This document shows positions 48,869 to 61,617 of a stretch of 64,000 nucleotides of DNA, piece by piece. The position numbers and the translations under genes were made by a program. The DNA is from Cinclus cinclus (lineage: Eukaryota > Chordata > Aves > Passeriformes > Cinclidae): assembly GCF_963662255.1 (NCBI RefSeq), contig NC_085073.1, forward strand, positions 620,001 through 684,000, in the 5' to 3' direction. Numbering within the stretch: position 1 is the first letter of the stretch; every line of letters begins with the position of its first letter. The notes under the pieces were generated by a model. That model searched no databases, had not been told where the DNA came from, and was given only the letters and a program-made list of their open reading frames with translations.

Positions 48869-50188
48869 TTGGGTAACAATGGTTCCTTGCTTCTCTTAAC
48901 CTCTGTGGTGTCACAATGCATTCCATGCCATTTTAGGCCACTTGATGTCACAATGAATCATTTGATTCTTGGCCTCCATGGTGGCATAATGGTTCCTTGT
49001 TTCTATTGGGCCCCATGCTGTCACAATTCATCCCTGGCCCTTTTACGCCCCCTGGTGTCAAATGGGATCCTGGGATTATTAGCCTCCATTGGGTCACAAT
49101 GGATCCTTGCTTCTCTTAACCCCTGTGGTGTCACAATGCATCCCATGCCCTTTTAGGCCACTTGATATCACAATGAATCATTTGATTCTTGGCCTCCATG
49201 GTGACATAATAGATCCTTGCTTCTATTGGTCCCCGTGCTGTAACAATCCATCCCTGGCCATTTTAGGCCCCCTGGTGTCACAAGGGATCATTAGATTGTT
49301 AGCCTGCATTGGGTCACAATGTTTCCTTGCTTCTCTTAGGCCCTGTGGTGTCACAATGCATCCCATGCCCTTTTAGGCCACTTGGTGTTACAATGAATCA
49401 TTTGAGTCTTGGTCTCTATTGTGTCATAATATTTCCATGTTTTTATTGTGCCCCATGCTTTCACAATTCATCCCTGGCCCTATTGCAACCCCTGGTGTCA
49501 CAATGGATCATTAGATTGTTAGCCTGCATTGGGTCACAATGGTTCCTTGCTTCTCTTAACCTCTGTGGTGTCACAATGCATTCCAAGCCCTTTTAGGCCA
49601 CTTGGTCTTACAATGAATCATTTGATTCTTGGCCTTCATGGTGTCATAATGGTTCCTTGTTTCTATTGGGCCCCATGCTGTCACAATTCATTGCTGGCCC
49701 TTTTACGCCCCCTGGTGTCAAATGGGATCCTGGGATTATTAGCCTCCATTGGGTCACAATGGTTCCTTGCTTCTCTTAACCTCTGTGGTGTCACAATGCA
49801 TTCCATGCCATTTTAGGCCACTTGATGTCACAATGAATCATTTGATTCTTGGCCTCCATGGTGTCATAATAGTTCCTAGTTTCTATTGGGCCCCATGCTG
49901 TCACAGTTCATCCGTGGTCCTTTTGCGCCCCCTGGTGTCAAAAGGCATTCTAAGATTGTTAGCCTGCCTTGGGTCACAATGGTTCCTTGCTTCTCTTAAC
50001 CCCTGTGGTGTCACAATGCATCCCATGCCCTTTTAGGCCACTTGATGTCACAATGAATCATTTGATTTTTGGCCTCCATGGTGGCATAATTGTACCAGGT
50101 TTTAATTGGGCCCCATGCTTTCACAATTCATCCCTGGCCCTTTTAGGCCCATTGGTGTCACAAGGGACCATTAGATTGTTAGCCTCCA
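48869..50188 (+). repeat. 6-monomer repeat, copy 2 (1,320 bp)
   Basis: This is the partner of 47,549-48,868. It differs at several sites: GGCCCTG for CCCCTG near 49,340, GGGTCAC for GGGTAAC near 49,745, and TCATTGCTGG near 49,69x. It is a less recent or more converted pair than the 11.9-kb copies. Confidence 0.6.
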
Positions 50189-53100
50189 TTGGGTCACAAT
50201 GGTTCCTTGCTTCTCTTAACCTCTGTGGTGTCACAATGCATTCCATGCCATTTTAGGCCACTTGATGTCACAATGAATCATTTGATTCTTGGCCTCCATG
50301 GTGTCATAATGGTTCCTTGTTTCTATTGGGCCCCATGCTGTCACAATTCATCCCTGGCCCTTTTACGCCCCCTGGTGTCAAATGGGATCCTGGGATTATT
50401 AGCCTCCATTGGGTCACAATGGATCCTTGCTTCTCTTAACCCCTGTGGTGTCACAATGCATCCCATGCCCTTTTAGGCCACTTGATGTCACAATGAATCA
50501 TTTGATTCTTGGCCTCCATGGTGACATAATAGATCCTTGCTTCTATTGGTCCCCGTGCTGTAACAATCCATCCCTGGCCATTTTAGGCCCCCTGGTGTCA
50601 CAAGGGATCATTAGATTGTTAGCCTCCATTGGGTCACAATGGTTCCTTGCTTCTCTTAACCTCTGTGGTGTCACAATGCATTCCATGCCATTTTAGGCCA
50701 CTTGATGTCACAATGAATCATTTGATTCTTGGCCTCCATGGTGACATAATGGTTCCTTGTTTCTATAGGTCCCCATGCTGTCACAATTCATCCCTGGCCC
50801 TTTTACGCCCCCTGCTGTCAAATGGGATCCTGGGATTATTAGCCTCCATTGGGTCACAATGGATCCTTGCTTCTCGTAACCCCTGTGGTGTCACAATGCA
50901 TCCCATGCCCTTTTAGGCCACTTGATGTCAATGAATCATTTGATTCTTGGCCTCCATGGTGACATAATAGATCCTTGCTTCTATTGGTCCCCGTGCTGTA
51001 ACAATCCATCCCTGGCCATTTTAGGCCCCCTGGTGTCACAAGGGATCATTAGATTGTTAGCCTGCATTGGGTCACAATGGTTCCTTGCTTCTCTTAGCCC
51101 CTGTGGTGTCACAATGCATCCCATGCCCTTTTAGGCCACTTGGTGTTACAATGAATCATTTGAGTCTTGGTCTCTATTGTGTCATAATATTTCCATGTTT
51201 TTATTGTGCCCCATGCTTTCACAATTCATCCCTGGCCCTATTGCAACCCCTGGTGACACAATGGATCATTAGATTGTTAGCCTGCATTGGGTCACAATGG
51301 TTCCTTGCTTCTCTTAACCTCTGTGGTGTCACAATGCAATCCAAGACCTTTTAGGCCACTTGGTCTTACAATGAACCATTTGATTCTTGGCCTTCATGGT
51401 GTCATAATGGTTCCTTGCTTCTAGAGGTCCCCATGCTGTCACAGTTCATCCGTGGTCCTTTTGCACCCCCTGGTGTCAAAAGGGATTCTAAGATTGTTAG
51501 CATGCCTTGGGTCACAATGGTTCCTTGCTTCTCTTAAGCCCTGTGGTGTCACAATGCATCCCATGCCCTTTTAGGCCACTTGATGTCACAATGAATCATT
51601 TCATTTTTGGCCTCCATGGTGGCATAATTGTACCAGGTTTTAATTGGGCCCCATGCTTTCACAATTCATCCCTGGCCCTTTTAGGCCCATTGGTGTCACA
51701 AGGGACCATTAGATTGTTAGCCTGCATTGGGTCACAATGGTTCCTTGCTTCTCTTAACCTCTGTGGTGTCACAATGCATTCCATGCCATTTTAGGCCACT
51801 TGATGTCACAATGAATCATTTGATTCTTGGCCTCCATGGTGTCATAATAGTTCCTTGTTTCTATTGGGCCCCATGCTGTCACAGTTCATCCTTGGTCCTT
51901 TTGCACCCCCTGGTGTCAAAAGGGATTCTAAGATTGTTAGCCTGCCTTGGGTCACAAAGGATCCTTGCTTCTCTTAAGCCCTGTGGTGTCACAATGCATC
52001 CCATGCCCTTTTAGGCCACTTGATGTCACAATGAATCATTTCATTTTTGGCCTCCATGGTGGCATAATTGTACCAGGTTTTAATTGGGCCCCATGCTTTC
52101 GCAATTCATCCCTGGCCGTTTTAGGCCCATTGGTGTCACAAGGGACCATTAGATTGTTAGCCTCCATTGGGTAACAATGGTTCCTTGCTTCTCTTAACCT
52201 CTGTGGTGTCACAATGCATTCCATGCCATTTTAGGCCACTTGATGTCACAATGAATCATTTGATTCTTGGCCTCCATGGTGGCATAATGGTTCCTTGTTT
52301 CTATTGGGCCCCATGCCGTCACAATTCATCCCTGGCCCTTTTACGCCCCCTGGTGTCAAATGGGATCCTGGGATTATTAGCCTCCATCGGGTCACAATGG
52401 ATCCTTGCTTCTCTTAACCCCTGTGGTGTCACAATGGATCCCATGCCCTTTTAGGCCACTTGATGTCACAATGAATCATTTGATTCTTGGCCTCCATGGT
52501 GTCATAATAGTTCCTTGTTTCTATTGGGCCCCATGCTGTCACAGTTCATCCCTGGTCCTTTTGCGCCCCCTGTTGTCAAAAGGCATTCTAAGATTGTTAG
52601 CCTGCCTTGGGTCACAATGGTTCCTTGCTTCTCTTAACCCCTGTGGTGTCACAATGCATCCCATGCCCTTTTAGGCCACTTGATGTCACAATGAATCATT
52701 TCATTTTTGGCCTCCATGGTGGCATAATTGTACCAGGTTTTAATTGGGCCCCATGCTTTCACAATTCATCCCTGGCCCTTTTAGGCCCATTGGTGTCACA
52801 AGGGACCATTAGATTGTTAGCCTGCATTGGGTCACAATGGTTCCTTGCTTCTCTTAACCTCTGTGGTGTCACAATGCATTCCAAGCCCTTTTAGGCCACT
52901 TGGTCTTACAATGAACCATTTGATTCTTGGCCTTCATGGTGTCATAATGGTTCCTTGCTTCTAGAGGTCCCCATGCTGTCACAGTTCATCCGTGGTCCTT
53001 TTGCGCCCCCTGGTGTCAAAAGGGATTCTAAGATTGTTAGCCTGCCTTGGGTCACAATGGTTCCTTGCTTCTCTTAACCCCTGTGGTGTCACAATGCATC

Positions 53101-53912
53101 CCATGGCCTTTTAGGCCACTTGATGTCACAATGAATCATTTGATTTTTGGCCTCCATGGTGGCATAATTGTACCAGGTTTTAATTGGGCCCCATGCTTTC
53201 ACAATTCATCCCTGGCCCTTTTAGGCCCATTGGTGTCACAAGGGACCATTAGATTGTTAGCCTCCATTGGGTCACAATGGTTCCTTGCTTCTCTTAACCT
53301 CTGTGGTGTCACAATGCATTCCATGCCATTTTAGGCCACTTGATGTCACAATGAATCATTTGATTCTTGGCCTCCATGGTGTCATAATGGTTCCTTGTTT
53401 CTGTTGGGCCCCATGCTGTCACAATTCGTCCCTGGCCCTTTTACGCCCACTGGTGTCAAATGGGATCCTGGGATTATTAGCCTCCATTGGGTCACAATGG
53501 TTCCTTGCTTCTCTTAACCTCTGTGGTGTCACAATGCATTCCATGCCATTTTAGGCCACTTGATGTCACAATGAATCATTTGATTCTTGGCCTCCATGGT
53601 GTCATAATAGTTCCTTGTTTCTATTGGGCCCCATGCTGTCACAGTTCATCCGTGGTCCTTTTGCGCCCCCTGGTGTCAAAAGGCATTCTAAGATTGTTAG
53701 CCTGCCTTGGGTCACAGTGGTTCCTTGTTTCTCTTAACCCCTGTGGTGTCACAATGCATCCCATGCCCTTTTAGGCCACTTGATGTCACAATGAATCATT
53801 TGATTTTTGGCCTCCATGGTGGCATAATTGTACCAGGTTTTAATTGGGCCCCATGCTTTCACAATTCATCCCTGGCCCTTTTAGGCCCATTGGTGTCACA
53901 AGGGACCATTAG

Positions 53913-54917
53913 ATTGTTAGCCTCCATTGGGTCACAATGGTTCCTTGCTTCTCTTAACGCCTGTGGTGTCACAATGCATTCCATGCCATTTTAGGCCACT
54001 TGATGTCACAATGAATCATTTGATTCTTGGCCTCCATGGTGTCATAATAGTTCCTTGTTTCTATTGGGCCCCATGCTGTCACAATTCATCCGTGGTCCTT
54101 TTGCACGCCCTTGTGTCAAAAGGGATTCTAAGATTGTTAGCCTGCATTGGGTCACAATGGATCCTTGCTTCTCTTAACCCCTGTGGTGTCACAATGCATC
54201 CCATGCCCTTTTAGGCCACTTGATGTCACAATGAATCATTTCATTTTTGGCCTCCATGGTGGCATAATTGTACCAGGTTTTAATTGGGCCCCATGCTTTC
54301 ACAATTCATCCCTGGCCCTTTTAGGCTCATTGGTGTCACAAGGGACCATTAGATTGTTAGCCTCCATTGGGTCACAATGGTTCCTTGCTTCTCTTAACCT
54401 CCGTGGTGTCACAATGCATTCCATGCCATTTTAGGCCACTTGATGTCACAATGAATCATTTGATTCTTGGCCTCCATGGTGTCATAATAGTTCCTTGTTT
54501 CTATTGGGCCCCATGCTGTCACAATTCATCCCTGGCCCTTTTACGCCCCCTGGTGTCAAATGGGATCCTGGGATTATTAGCCTCCATTGGGTCACAATGG
54601 ATCCTTGCTTCTCTTAACCCCTGTGGTGTCACAATGCATCCCATGCCCTTTTAGGCCACTTGATGTCAATGAATCATTTGATTCTTGGCCTCCATGGTGA
54701 CATAATAGATCCTTGCTTCTCTTGGTCCCCGCGCTGTAACACTCCATCCCTGGCCATCTTAGGCCCCCTGGTGTCACAAGGGATCATTAGATTGTTAGCC
54801 TGCATTGGGTCACAATGATTCCTTGCTTCTCTTAACCTCTGTGGTGTCACAATGCATTCCATGCCATTTTAGGCCACTTGATGTCACAATGAATCATTTG
54901 ATTCTTGGCCTCCATGG
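53913..54917 (+). repeat. 5-monomer repeat, copy 1 (offset 1,098 bp)
   Basis: About 1.0 kb matches the segment 1,098 bp downstream (five monomers less the 2-bp class C' deletion). Shared markers include TTTTGCACGCCC (54,10x/55,20x), AACCTCCGTGG (54,39x/55,49x) and CCCCGCGCTGTAACA (54,727/55,825). Edges were set where the third-fourth subunits stop matching. A second link at offset 1,538 bp joins 53,42x to 54,96x (AATTCGTCCCTGG and CGCCCACTGG). Confidence 0.68.
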
Positions 54918-55010
54918 TGTCATAATGGTTCCTTGTTTCTATTGGGCCCCATGCTGTCACAATTCGTCCCTGGCCCTTTTACGCCCACTGGTGTCAAATG
55001 GGATCCTGGG

Positions 55011-56015
55011 ATTATTAGCCTCCATTGGGTCACAATGGTTCCTTGCTTCTCTTAACCTCTGTGGTGTCACAATGCATTCCATGCCATTTTAGGCCACTTG
55101 ATGTCACAATGAATCATTTGATTCTTGGCCTCCATGGTGTCATAATAGTTCCTTGTTTCTATTGGGCCCCATGCTGTCACAATTCATCCGTGGTCCTTTT
55201 GCACGCCCTGGTGTCAAAAGGGATTCTAAGATTGTTAGCCTGCATTGGGTCACAATGGTTCCTTGCTTCTCTTAGGCCCTGTGGTGTCACAATGCATCCC
55301 ATGCCCTTTTAGGCCACTTGATGTCACAATGAATCATTTCATTTTTGGCCTCCATGGTGGCATAATTGTACCAGGTTTTAATTGGGCCCCATGCTTTCAC
55401 AATTCATCCCTGGCCCTTTTAGGCTCATTGGTGTCACAAGGGACCATTAGATTGTTAGCCTCCATTGGGTCACAATGGTTCCTTGCTTCTCTTAACCTCC
55501 GTGGTGTCACAATGCATTCCATGCCATTTTAGGCCACTTGATGTCACAATGAATCATTTGATTCTTGGCCTCCATGGTGTCATAATAGTTCCTTGTTTCT
55601 ATTGGGCCCCATGCTGTCACAATTCATCCCTGGCCCTTTTACGCCCCCTGGTGTCAAATGGGATCCTGGGATTATTAGCCTCCATTGGGTCACAATGGAT
55701 CCTTGCTTCTCTTAACCCCTGTGGTGTCACAATGCATCCCATGCCCTTTTAGGCCACTTGGTGTCAATGAATCATTTGATTCTTGGCCTCCATGGTGACA
55801 TAATAGATCCTTGCTTCTCTTGGTCCCCGCGCTGTAACAATCCATCCCTGGCCATCTTAGGCCCCCTGGTGTCACAAGGGATCATTAGATTGTTAGCCTG
55901 CATTGGGTCACAATGATTCCTTGCTTCTCTTCACCTCTGTGGTGTCACAATGCATTCCATGCCATTTTAGGCCACTTGATGTCACAATGAATCATTTGAT
56001 TCTTGGCCTCCATGG
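55011..56015 (+). repeat. 5-monomer repeat, copy 2
   Basis: This is the partner of 53,913-54,917. Private differences include TTGGTGTCAATG against TTGATGTCAATG, AACAATCC against AACACTCC, and TTCACCTC against TTAACCTC. Two class C' monomers (55685 and 56123) fall only 438 bp apart here, the closest pair in the window. Confidence 0.66.
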
Positions 56016-56122
56016 TGTCATAATAGATCCTTGTTTCTATAGGTCCCCATGCTGTCACAATTCATCCCTGGCCCTTTTACGCCCCCTGGTGTCAAATGGG
56101 ATCCTGGGATTATTAGCCTCCA

Positions 56123-59100
56123 TTGGGTCACAATGGATCCTTGCTTCTCTGAACCCCTGTGGTGTCACAATGCATCCCATGCCCTTTTAGGCCACTTGAT
56201 GTCAATGAATCATTTGATTCTTGGCCTCCATGGTGACATAATAGTTCCTTGCTTCTATTGGTCCCCGTGCTGTAACAATCCATCCCTGGCCATCTTAGGC
56301 CCCATGGTGTCACAAGGGATCATTAGATTGTTAGCCTGCATTGGGTCACAAAGGTTCCTTGCTTCTCTTAGGCCCTGTGGTGTCACAATGCATCCCATGC
56401 CCTTTTAGGCCACTTGGTGTTACAATGAATCATTTGAGTCTTGGTCTCTATTGTGTCATAATATTTCCATGTTTTTATTGTGCCCCATGCTTTCACAATT
56501 CATCCCTGGCCCTATTGCAACCCCTGGTGTCACAATGGATCATTAGATTGTTAGCCTGCATTGGGTCACAATGGTTCCTTGCTTCTCTTAACCTCTGTGG
56601 TGTCACAATGCATTCCAAGCCCTTTTAGGCCACTTGGTCTTACAATGAACCATTTAATTCTTGGCCTTCATGGTGTCATAATGGTTCCTTGCTTCTATAG
56701 GTCCCCATGCTGTCACAGTTCATCCGTGGTCCTTTTGCGCCCCCTGGTGTCAAAAGGGATTCTAAGATTGTTAGCCTGCATTGGGTCACAATGGTTCCTT
56801 GCTTCTCTTAACCCCTGTGGTGTCACAATGCATCCCATGCCCTTTTAGGCCACTTGATGTCACAATGAATCATTTGATTTTTGGCCTCCATGGTGGCATA
56901 ATTGTACCAGGTTTTAATTGGGCCCCATGCTTTCACAATTCATCCCTGGCCCTTTTAGGCCCATTGGTGTCACAAGGGACCATTAGATTGTTAGCCTCCA
57001 TTGGGTAACAATGGTTCCTTGCTTCTCTTAACCTCTGTGGTGTCACAATGCATTCCATGCCATTTTAGGCCACTTGATGTCACAATGAATCATTTGATTC
57101 TTGGCCTCCATGGTGTCATAATGGTTCCTTGTTTCTATTGGGCCCCATGCTGTCACAATTCATCCCTGGCCCTTTTACGCCCCCTGGTGTCAAATGGGAT
57201 CCTGGGATTATTAGCCTCCATTGGGTCACAATGGATCCTTGCTTCTCTTAACCCCTGTGGTGTCACAATGCATCCCATGCCCTTTTAGGCCACTTGATAT
57301 CACAATGAATCATTTGATTCTTGGCCTCCATGGTGACATAATAGATCCTTGCTTCTATTGGTCCCCGTGCTGTAACAATCCATCCCTGGCCATTTTAGGT
57401 CCCCTGGTGTCAAATGGGATCCTGGGATTATTAGCCTCCATTGGGTCACAATGGTTCCTTGCTTCTCTTAACCTCTGTCTTGTCACAATGCATTCCATGC
57501 CATTTTAGGCCACTTGATGTCACAATGAATCATTTGATTCTTGGCCTCCATGGTGTCATAATAGTTCCTTGTTTCTATTGGGCCCCATGCTGTCACAGTT
57601 CATCCGTGGTCCTTTTGCGCCCCCTGGAGTCAAAAGGCATTCTAAGATTGTTAGCCTGCCTTGGGTCACAATGGTTCCTTGCTTCTCTTAACCCCTGTGG
57701 TGTCACAATGCATCCCATGCCCTTTTAGGCCACTTGATGTCACAATGAATCATTTCATTTTTGGCCTCCATGGTGGCATAATTGTACCAGGTTTTAATTG
57801 GGCCCCATGCTTTCACAATTCATCCCTGGCCCTTTTAGGCCCATTGGTGTCACAAGGGACCATTAGATTGTTAGCCTGCATTCGGTCACAATGGTTCCTT
57901 GCTTCTCTTAACCTCTGTGGTGTCACAATGCATTTCATGCCATTTTAGGCCACTTGATGTCACAATGAATCATTTGATTCTTGGCCTCCATGGTGTCATA
58001 ATAGTTCCTTGTTTCTATTGGGCCCCATGCTGTCACAATTCATCCGTGGTCCTTTTGCACCCCTTGGTGTCACAAGGGATTCTAAGATTGTTAGCCTGCC
58101 TTGGGTCACAATCGATCCTTGCTTCTCTTAACCCCTGTGGTGTCACAATGCATCCCATGCCCTTTTAGGCCACTTGATGTCACAATGAATCATTTTATTT
58201 TTGGCCTCCATGGTGGCATAATTGTACCAGGTTTTAATTGGGCCCCATGCTTTCACAATTCATCCCTGGCCCTTTTAGGCTCATTGGTGTCACAAGGGAC
58301 CATTAGATTGTTAGCCTCCATTGGGTCACAATGGTTCCTTGCTTCTCTTAACCTCTGTGGTGTCACAATGCATTCCATGCCATTTTAGGCCACTTGATGT
58401 CACAATGAATCATTTGATTCTTGGCCTCCATGGTGTCATAATGGTTCCTTGTTTCTATTGGGCCCCATGCTGTCACAATTCATCCCTGGCCCTTTTACGC
58501 CCCCTGGTGTCAAATGGGATCCTGGGATTATTAGCCTCCATTGGGTCACAATGGACCCTTGCTTCTCTTAACCCCTGTGGTGTCACAATGCATCCCATGC
58601 CCTTTTAGGCCACTTGATGTCAATGAATCATTTGATTCTTGGCCTCCATGGTGACATAATAGATCCTTGCTTCTATTGGTCCCCGTGCTGTAACAATCCA
58701 TCCCTGGCCATCTTAGGCCCCCTGTTGTCACAAGGCATCATTAGATTGTTAGCCTGCATTGGGTCACAATGGTTCCTTGCTTCTCTTAGCCCCTGTGGTG
58801 TCACAATGCATCCCATGCCCTTTTAGGCCACTTGGTGTTACAATGAATCATTTGAGTCTTGGTCTCTATTGTGTCATAATATTTCCATGTTTTTATTGTG
58901 CCCCATGCTTTCACAATTTATCCCTGGCCCTATTGCAACCCCTGGTGTCACAATGGATCATTAGATTGTTAGCCTGCATTGGGTCACAATGGTTCCTTGC
59001 TTCTCTTAACCTCTGTGGTGTCACAATGCATTCCAAGCCCTTTTAGGCCACTTGGTCTTACAATGAACCATTTGATTCTTGGCCTTCATGGTGTCATAAT

Positions 59101-61617
59101 GGTTCCTTGCTTCTATAGGTCCCCATGCTGTCAGAGTTCATCCGTGGTCCTTTTGCGCCCCCTGGTGTCAAAAGGGATTCTAAGATTGTTAGCCTGCCTT
59201 GGGTCACAATGGTTCCTTGCTTCTCTTAACCCCTGTGGTGTCACAATGCATCCCATGCCCTTTTAGGCCACTTGATTTCACAATGAATCATTTGATTTTT
59301 GGCCTCCATGGTGGCATAATTGTACCAGGTTTTAATTGGGCCCCATGCTTTCACAATTCATCCCTGGCCCTTTTAGGCCCATTGGTGTCACAAGGGACCA
59401 TTAGATTGTTAGCCTCCATTGGGTCACAATGGTTCCTTGCTTCTCTTAACCTCTGTGGTGTCACAATGCATTCCATGCCATTTTAGGCCACTTGATGTCA
59501 CAATGAATCATTTGATTCTTGGCCTCCATGGTGTCATAATGGTTCCTTGTTTCTATTGGGCCCAATGCTGTCACAATTCATCCCTGGCCCTTTTACGCCC
59601 CCTGGTGTCAAATGGGATCCTGGGATTATTAGCCTCCATTGGGTCACAATGGATCCTTGCTTCTCTTAACCCCTGTGGTGTCACAATGCATCCCATGCCC
59701 TTTTAGGCCACTTGATGTCACAATGAATCATTTGATTCTTGGCCTCCATGGTGACATAATAGATCCTTGCTTCTATTGGTCCCCGTGCTGTAACAATCCA
59801 TCCCTGGCCATTTTAGGCCCCCTGGTGCCACAAGGGATCATTAGATTGTTAGCCTGCATTGGGTCACAATGGTTCCTTGCTTCTCTTAGGCCCTGTGGTG
59901 TCACAATGCATCCCATGCCCTTTTAGGCCACTTGGTGTTACAATGAATCATTTGAGTCTTGGTCTCTATTGTGTCATAATATTTCCATGTTTTTATTGTG
60001 CCCCATGCTTTCACAATTCATCCCTGGCCCTATTGCAACCCCTGGTGTCACAATGGATCATTAGATTGTTAGCCTGCATTGGGTCACAATGGTTCCTTGC
60101 ATCTCTTAACCTCTGTGGTGTCACAATGCATTCCAAGCCCTTTTAGGGCACTTGGTCTTACAATGAACCATTTGATTCTTGGCCTTCATGGTGTCATAAT
60201 GGTTCCTTGCTTCTATAGGTCCCCATGCTCTCACAGTTCATCCGTGGTCCTTTTGCGCCCCCTGGTGTCAAAAGGGATTCTAAGATTGTTAGCCCGCCTT
60301 GGGTCACAATGGTTCCTTGCTTCTCTTAACCCCTGTGGTGTCACAATGCATCCCATGCCCTTTTAGGCCACTTGATGTCACAATGAATCATTTGATTTTT
60401 GGCCTCCATGGTGGCATAATTGTACCAGGTTTTAATTGGGCCCCATGCTTTCACAATTCATCCCTGGCCCTTTTAGGCCCATTGGTGTCACAAGGGATCA
60501 TTAGATTGTTAGCCTCCATTGGGTAACAATGGTTCCTTGCTTCTCTTAACCTCTGTGGTGTCACAATGCATTCCATGCCCTTTTAGGCCACTTGATGTCA
60601 CAATGAATCATTTGATTCTTGGCCTCCATGGTGGCATAATGTTTCCTTGTTTCTATAGGTCCCCATGCTGTCACAGTTCATCCGTGGTCCTTTTGCGCCC
60701 CCTGGTGTCAAAAGGGATTCTAACATTGTTAGCCTGCCTTGGGTCACAATGGTTCCTTGCTTCTCTTACCCCCTGTGGTGTCACAATGCATCCCATGCCC
60801 TTTTAGGCCACTTGATGACACAATGAATCATTTGATTCTTGGCCTCCATGGTGTCATAATAGTTCCATGTTTTTATTGTGCCCCATGCTTTCACAATTCA
60901 TCCCTGGCCCTATTGCAACCCCTGGTGTAAAATGGGATCCTGGGATTATTAGCCTCCATTGGGTCACAATGGATCCTTGCTTCTCTTAACCCCTGTGGTG
61001 TCACAATGCATCCCATGCCCTTTTAGGCCACTTGATGTCACAATGAATCATTTGATTCTTGGCCTCCATGGTGTCATAATGGTTCCTTGTTTCTATTGGG
61101 CCCCATGCTGTCACAATTCATCCCTGGCCCTTTTAGGCCCATTGGTGTCACAAGGGACAATTAGATTGTTAGCCTCCATTGGGTAACAATGGTTCCTTGC
61201 TTCTCTTAACCTCTGTGGTGTCACAATGCATTCCATGCCATTTAAGACACTTGATGTCACAATGAATCATTTGATTCTTGGCCTCCATGGTGTCATAATG
61301 GTTCCTTGTTTCTATAGGTCCCCATCCTGTCACAATTCATCCCTGGCCCTTTTACGCCCACTGGTGTCAAATGGGATCCTGGGATTATTAGCCTCCATTG
61401 GGTAACAATGGTTCCTTGCTTCTCTTAACCTCTGTGGTGTCACAATGCATTCCATGCCATTTTAGGCCACTTGATGTCACAATGAATCATTTGATTTTTG
61501 GCCTCCATGGTGGCATAATTGTACCAGGTTTTAATTGGGCCCCATGCTTTCACAATTCATCCCTGGCCCTTTTAGGCCCATTGGTGTCACAAGGGACCAT
61601 TAGATTGTTAGCCTGCA
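56123..61617 (+). repeat. 25-monomer periodicity, copy 1 (5,495 bp)
   Basis: The first 2.4 kb of this block reappears at offset 5,495 bp (25 monomers less 5 bp). Shared rare variants fix the register: CATTTTATTTTTGG (58,19x/63,68x), GCACCCCTTGG (58,05x/63,55x), and a class C monomer that switches to a CAAATGGGATCC end (57221/62716). The rest of the block has no partner inside the window. Confidence 0.72.
60739..60958 (+). repeat. Chimeric monomer, classes F/D/B
   Basis: This monomer begins like a class B or F monomer (GGCCTCCATGGTGTCATAATAG). It then carries a class D core (TTCCATGTTTTTATTG, CCCTATTGCAACCCC) and ends as class B (AAAATGGGATCCTGGG, with GTGTAAAATG instead of GTGTCAAATG). At least two exchanges inside one 220-bp unit are needed to explain it. 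Confidence 0.72.

Noticed and set aside
56049..56408. Longest open frame, 119 residues
   Set aside because: It is the same repeat read in another frame, extended because this monomer has GAACCCC in place of TAACCCC and the next carries the 2-bp deletion. It contains no independent sequence.
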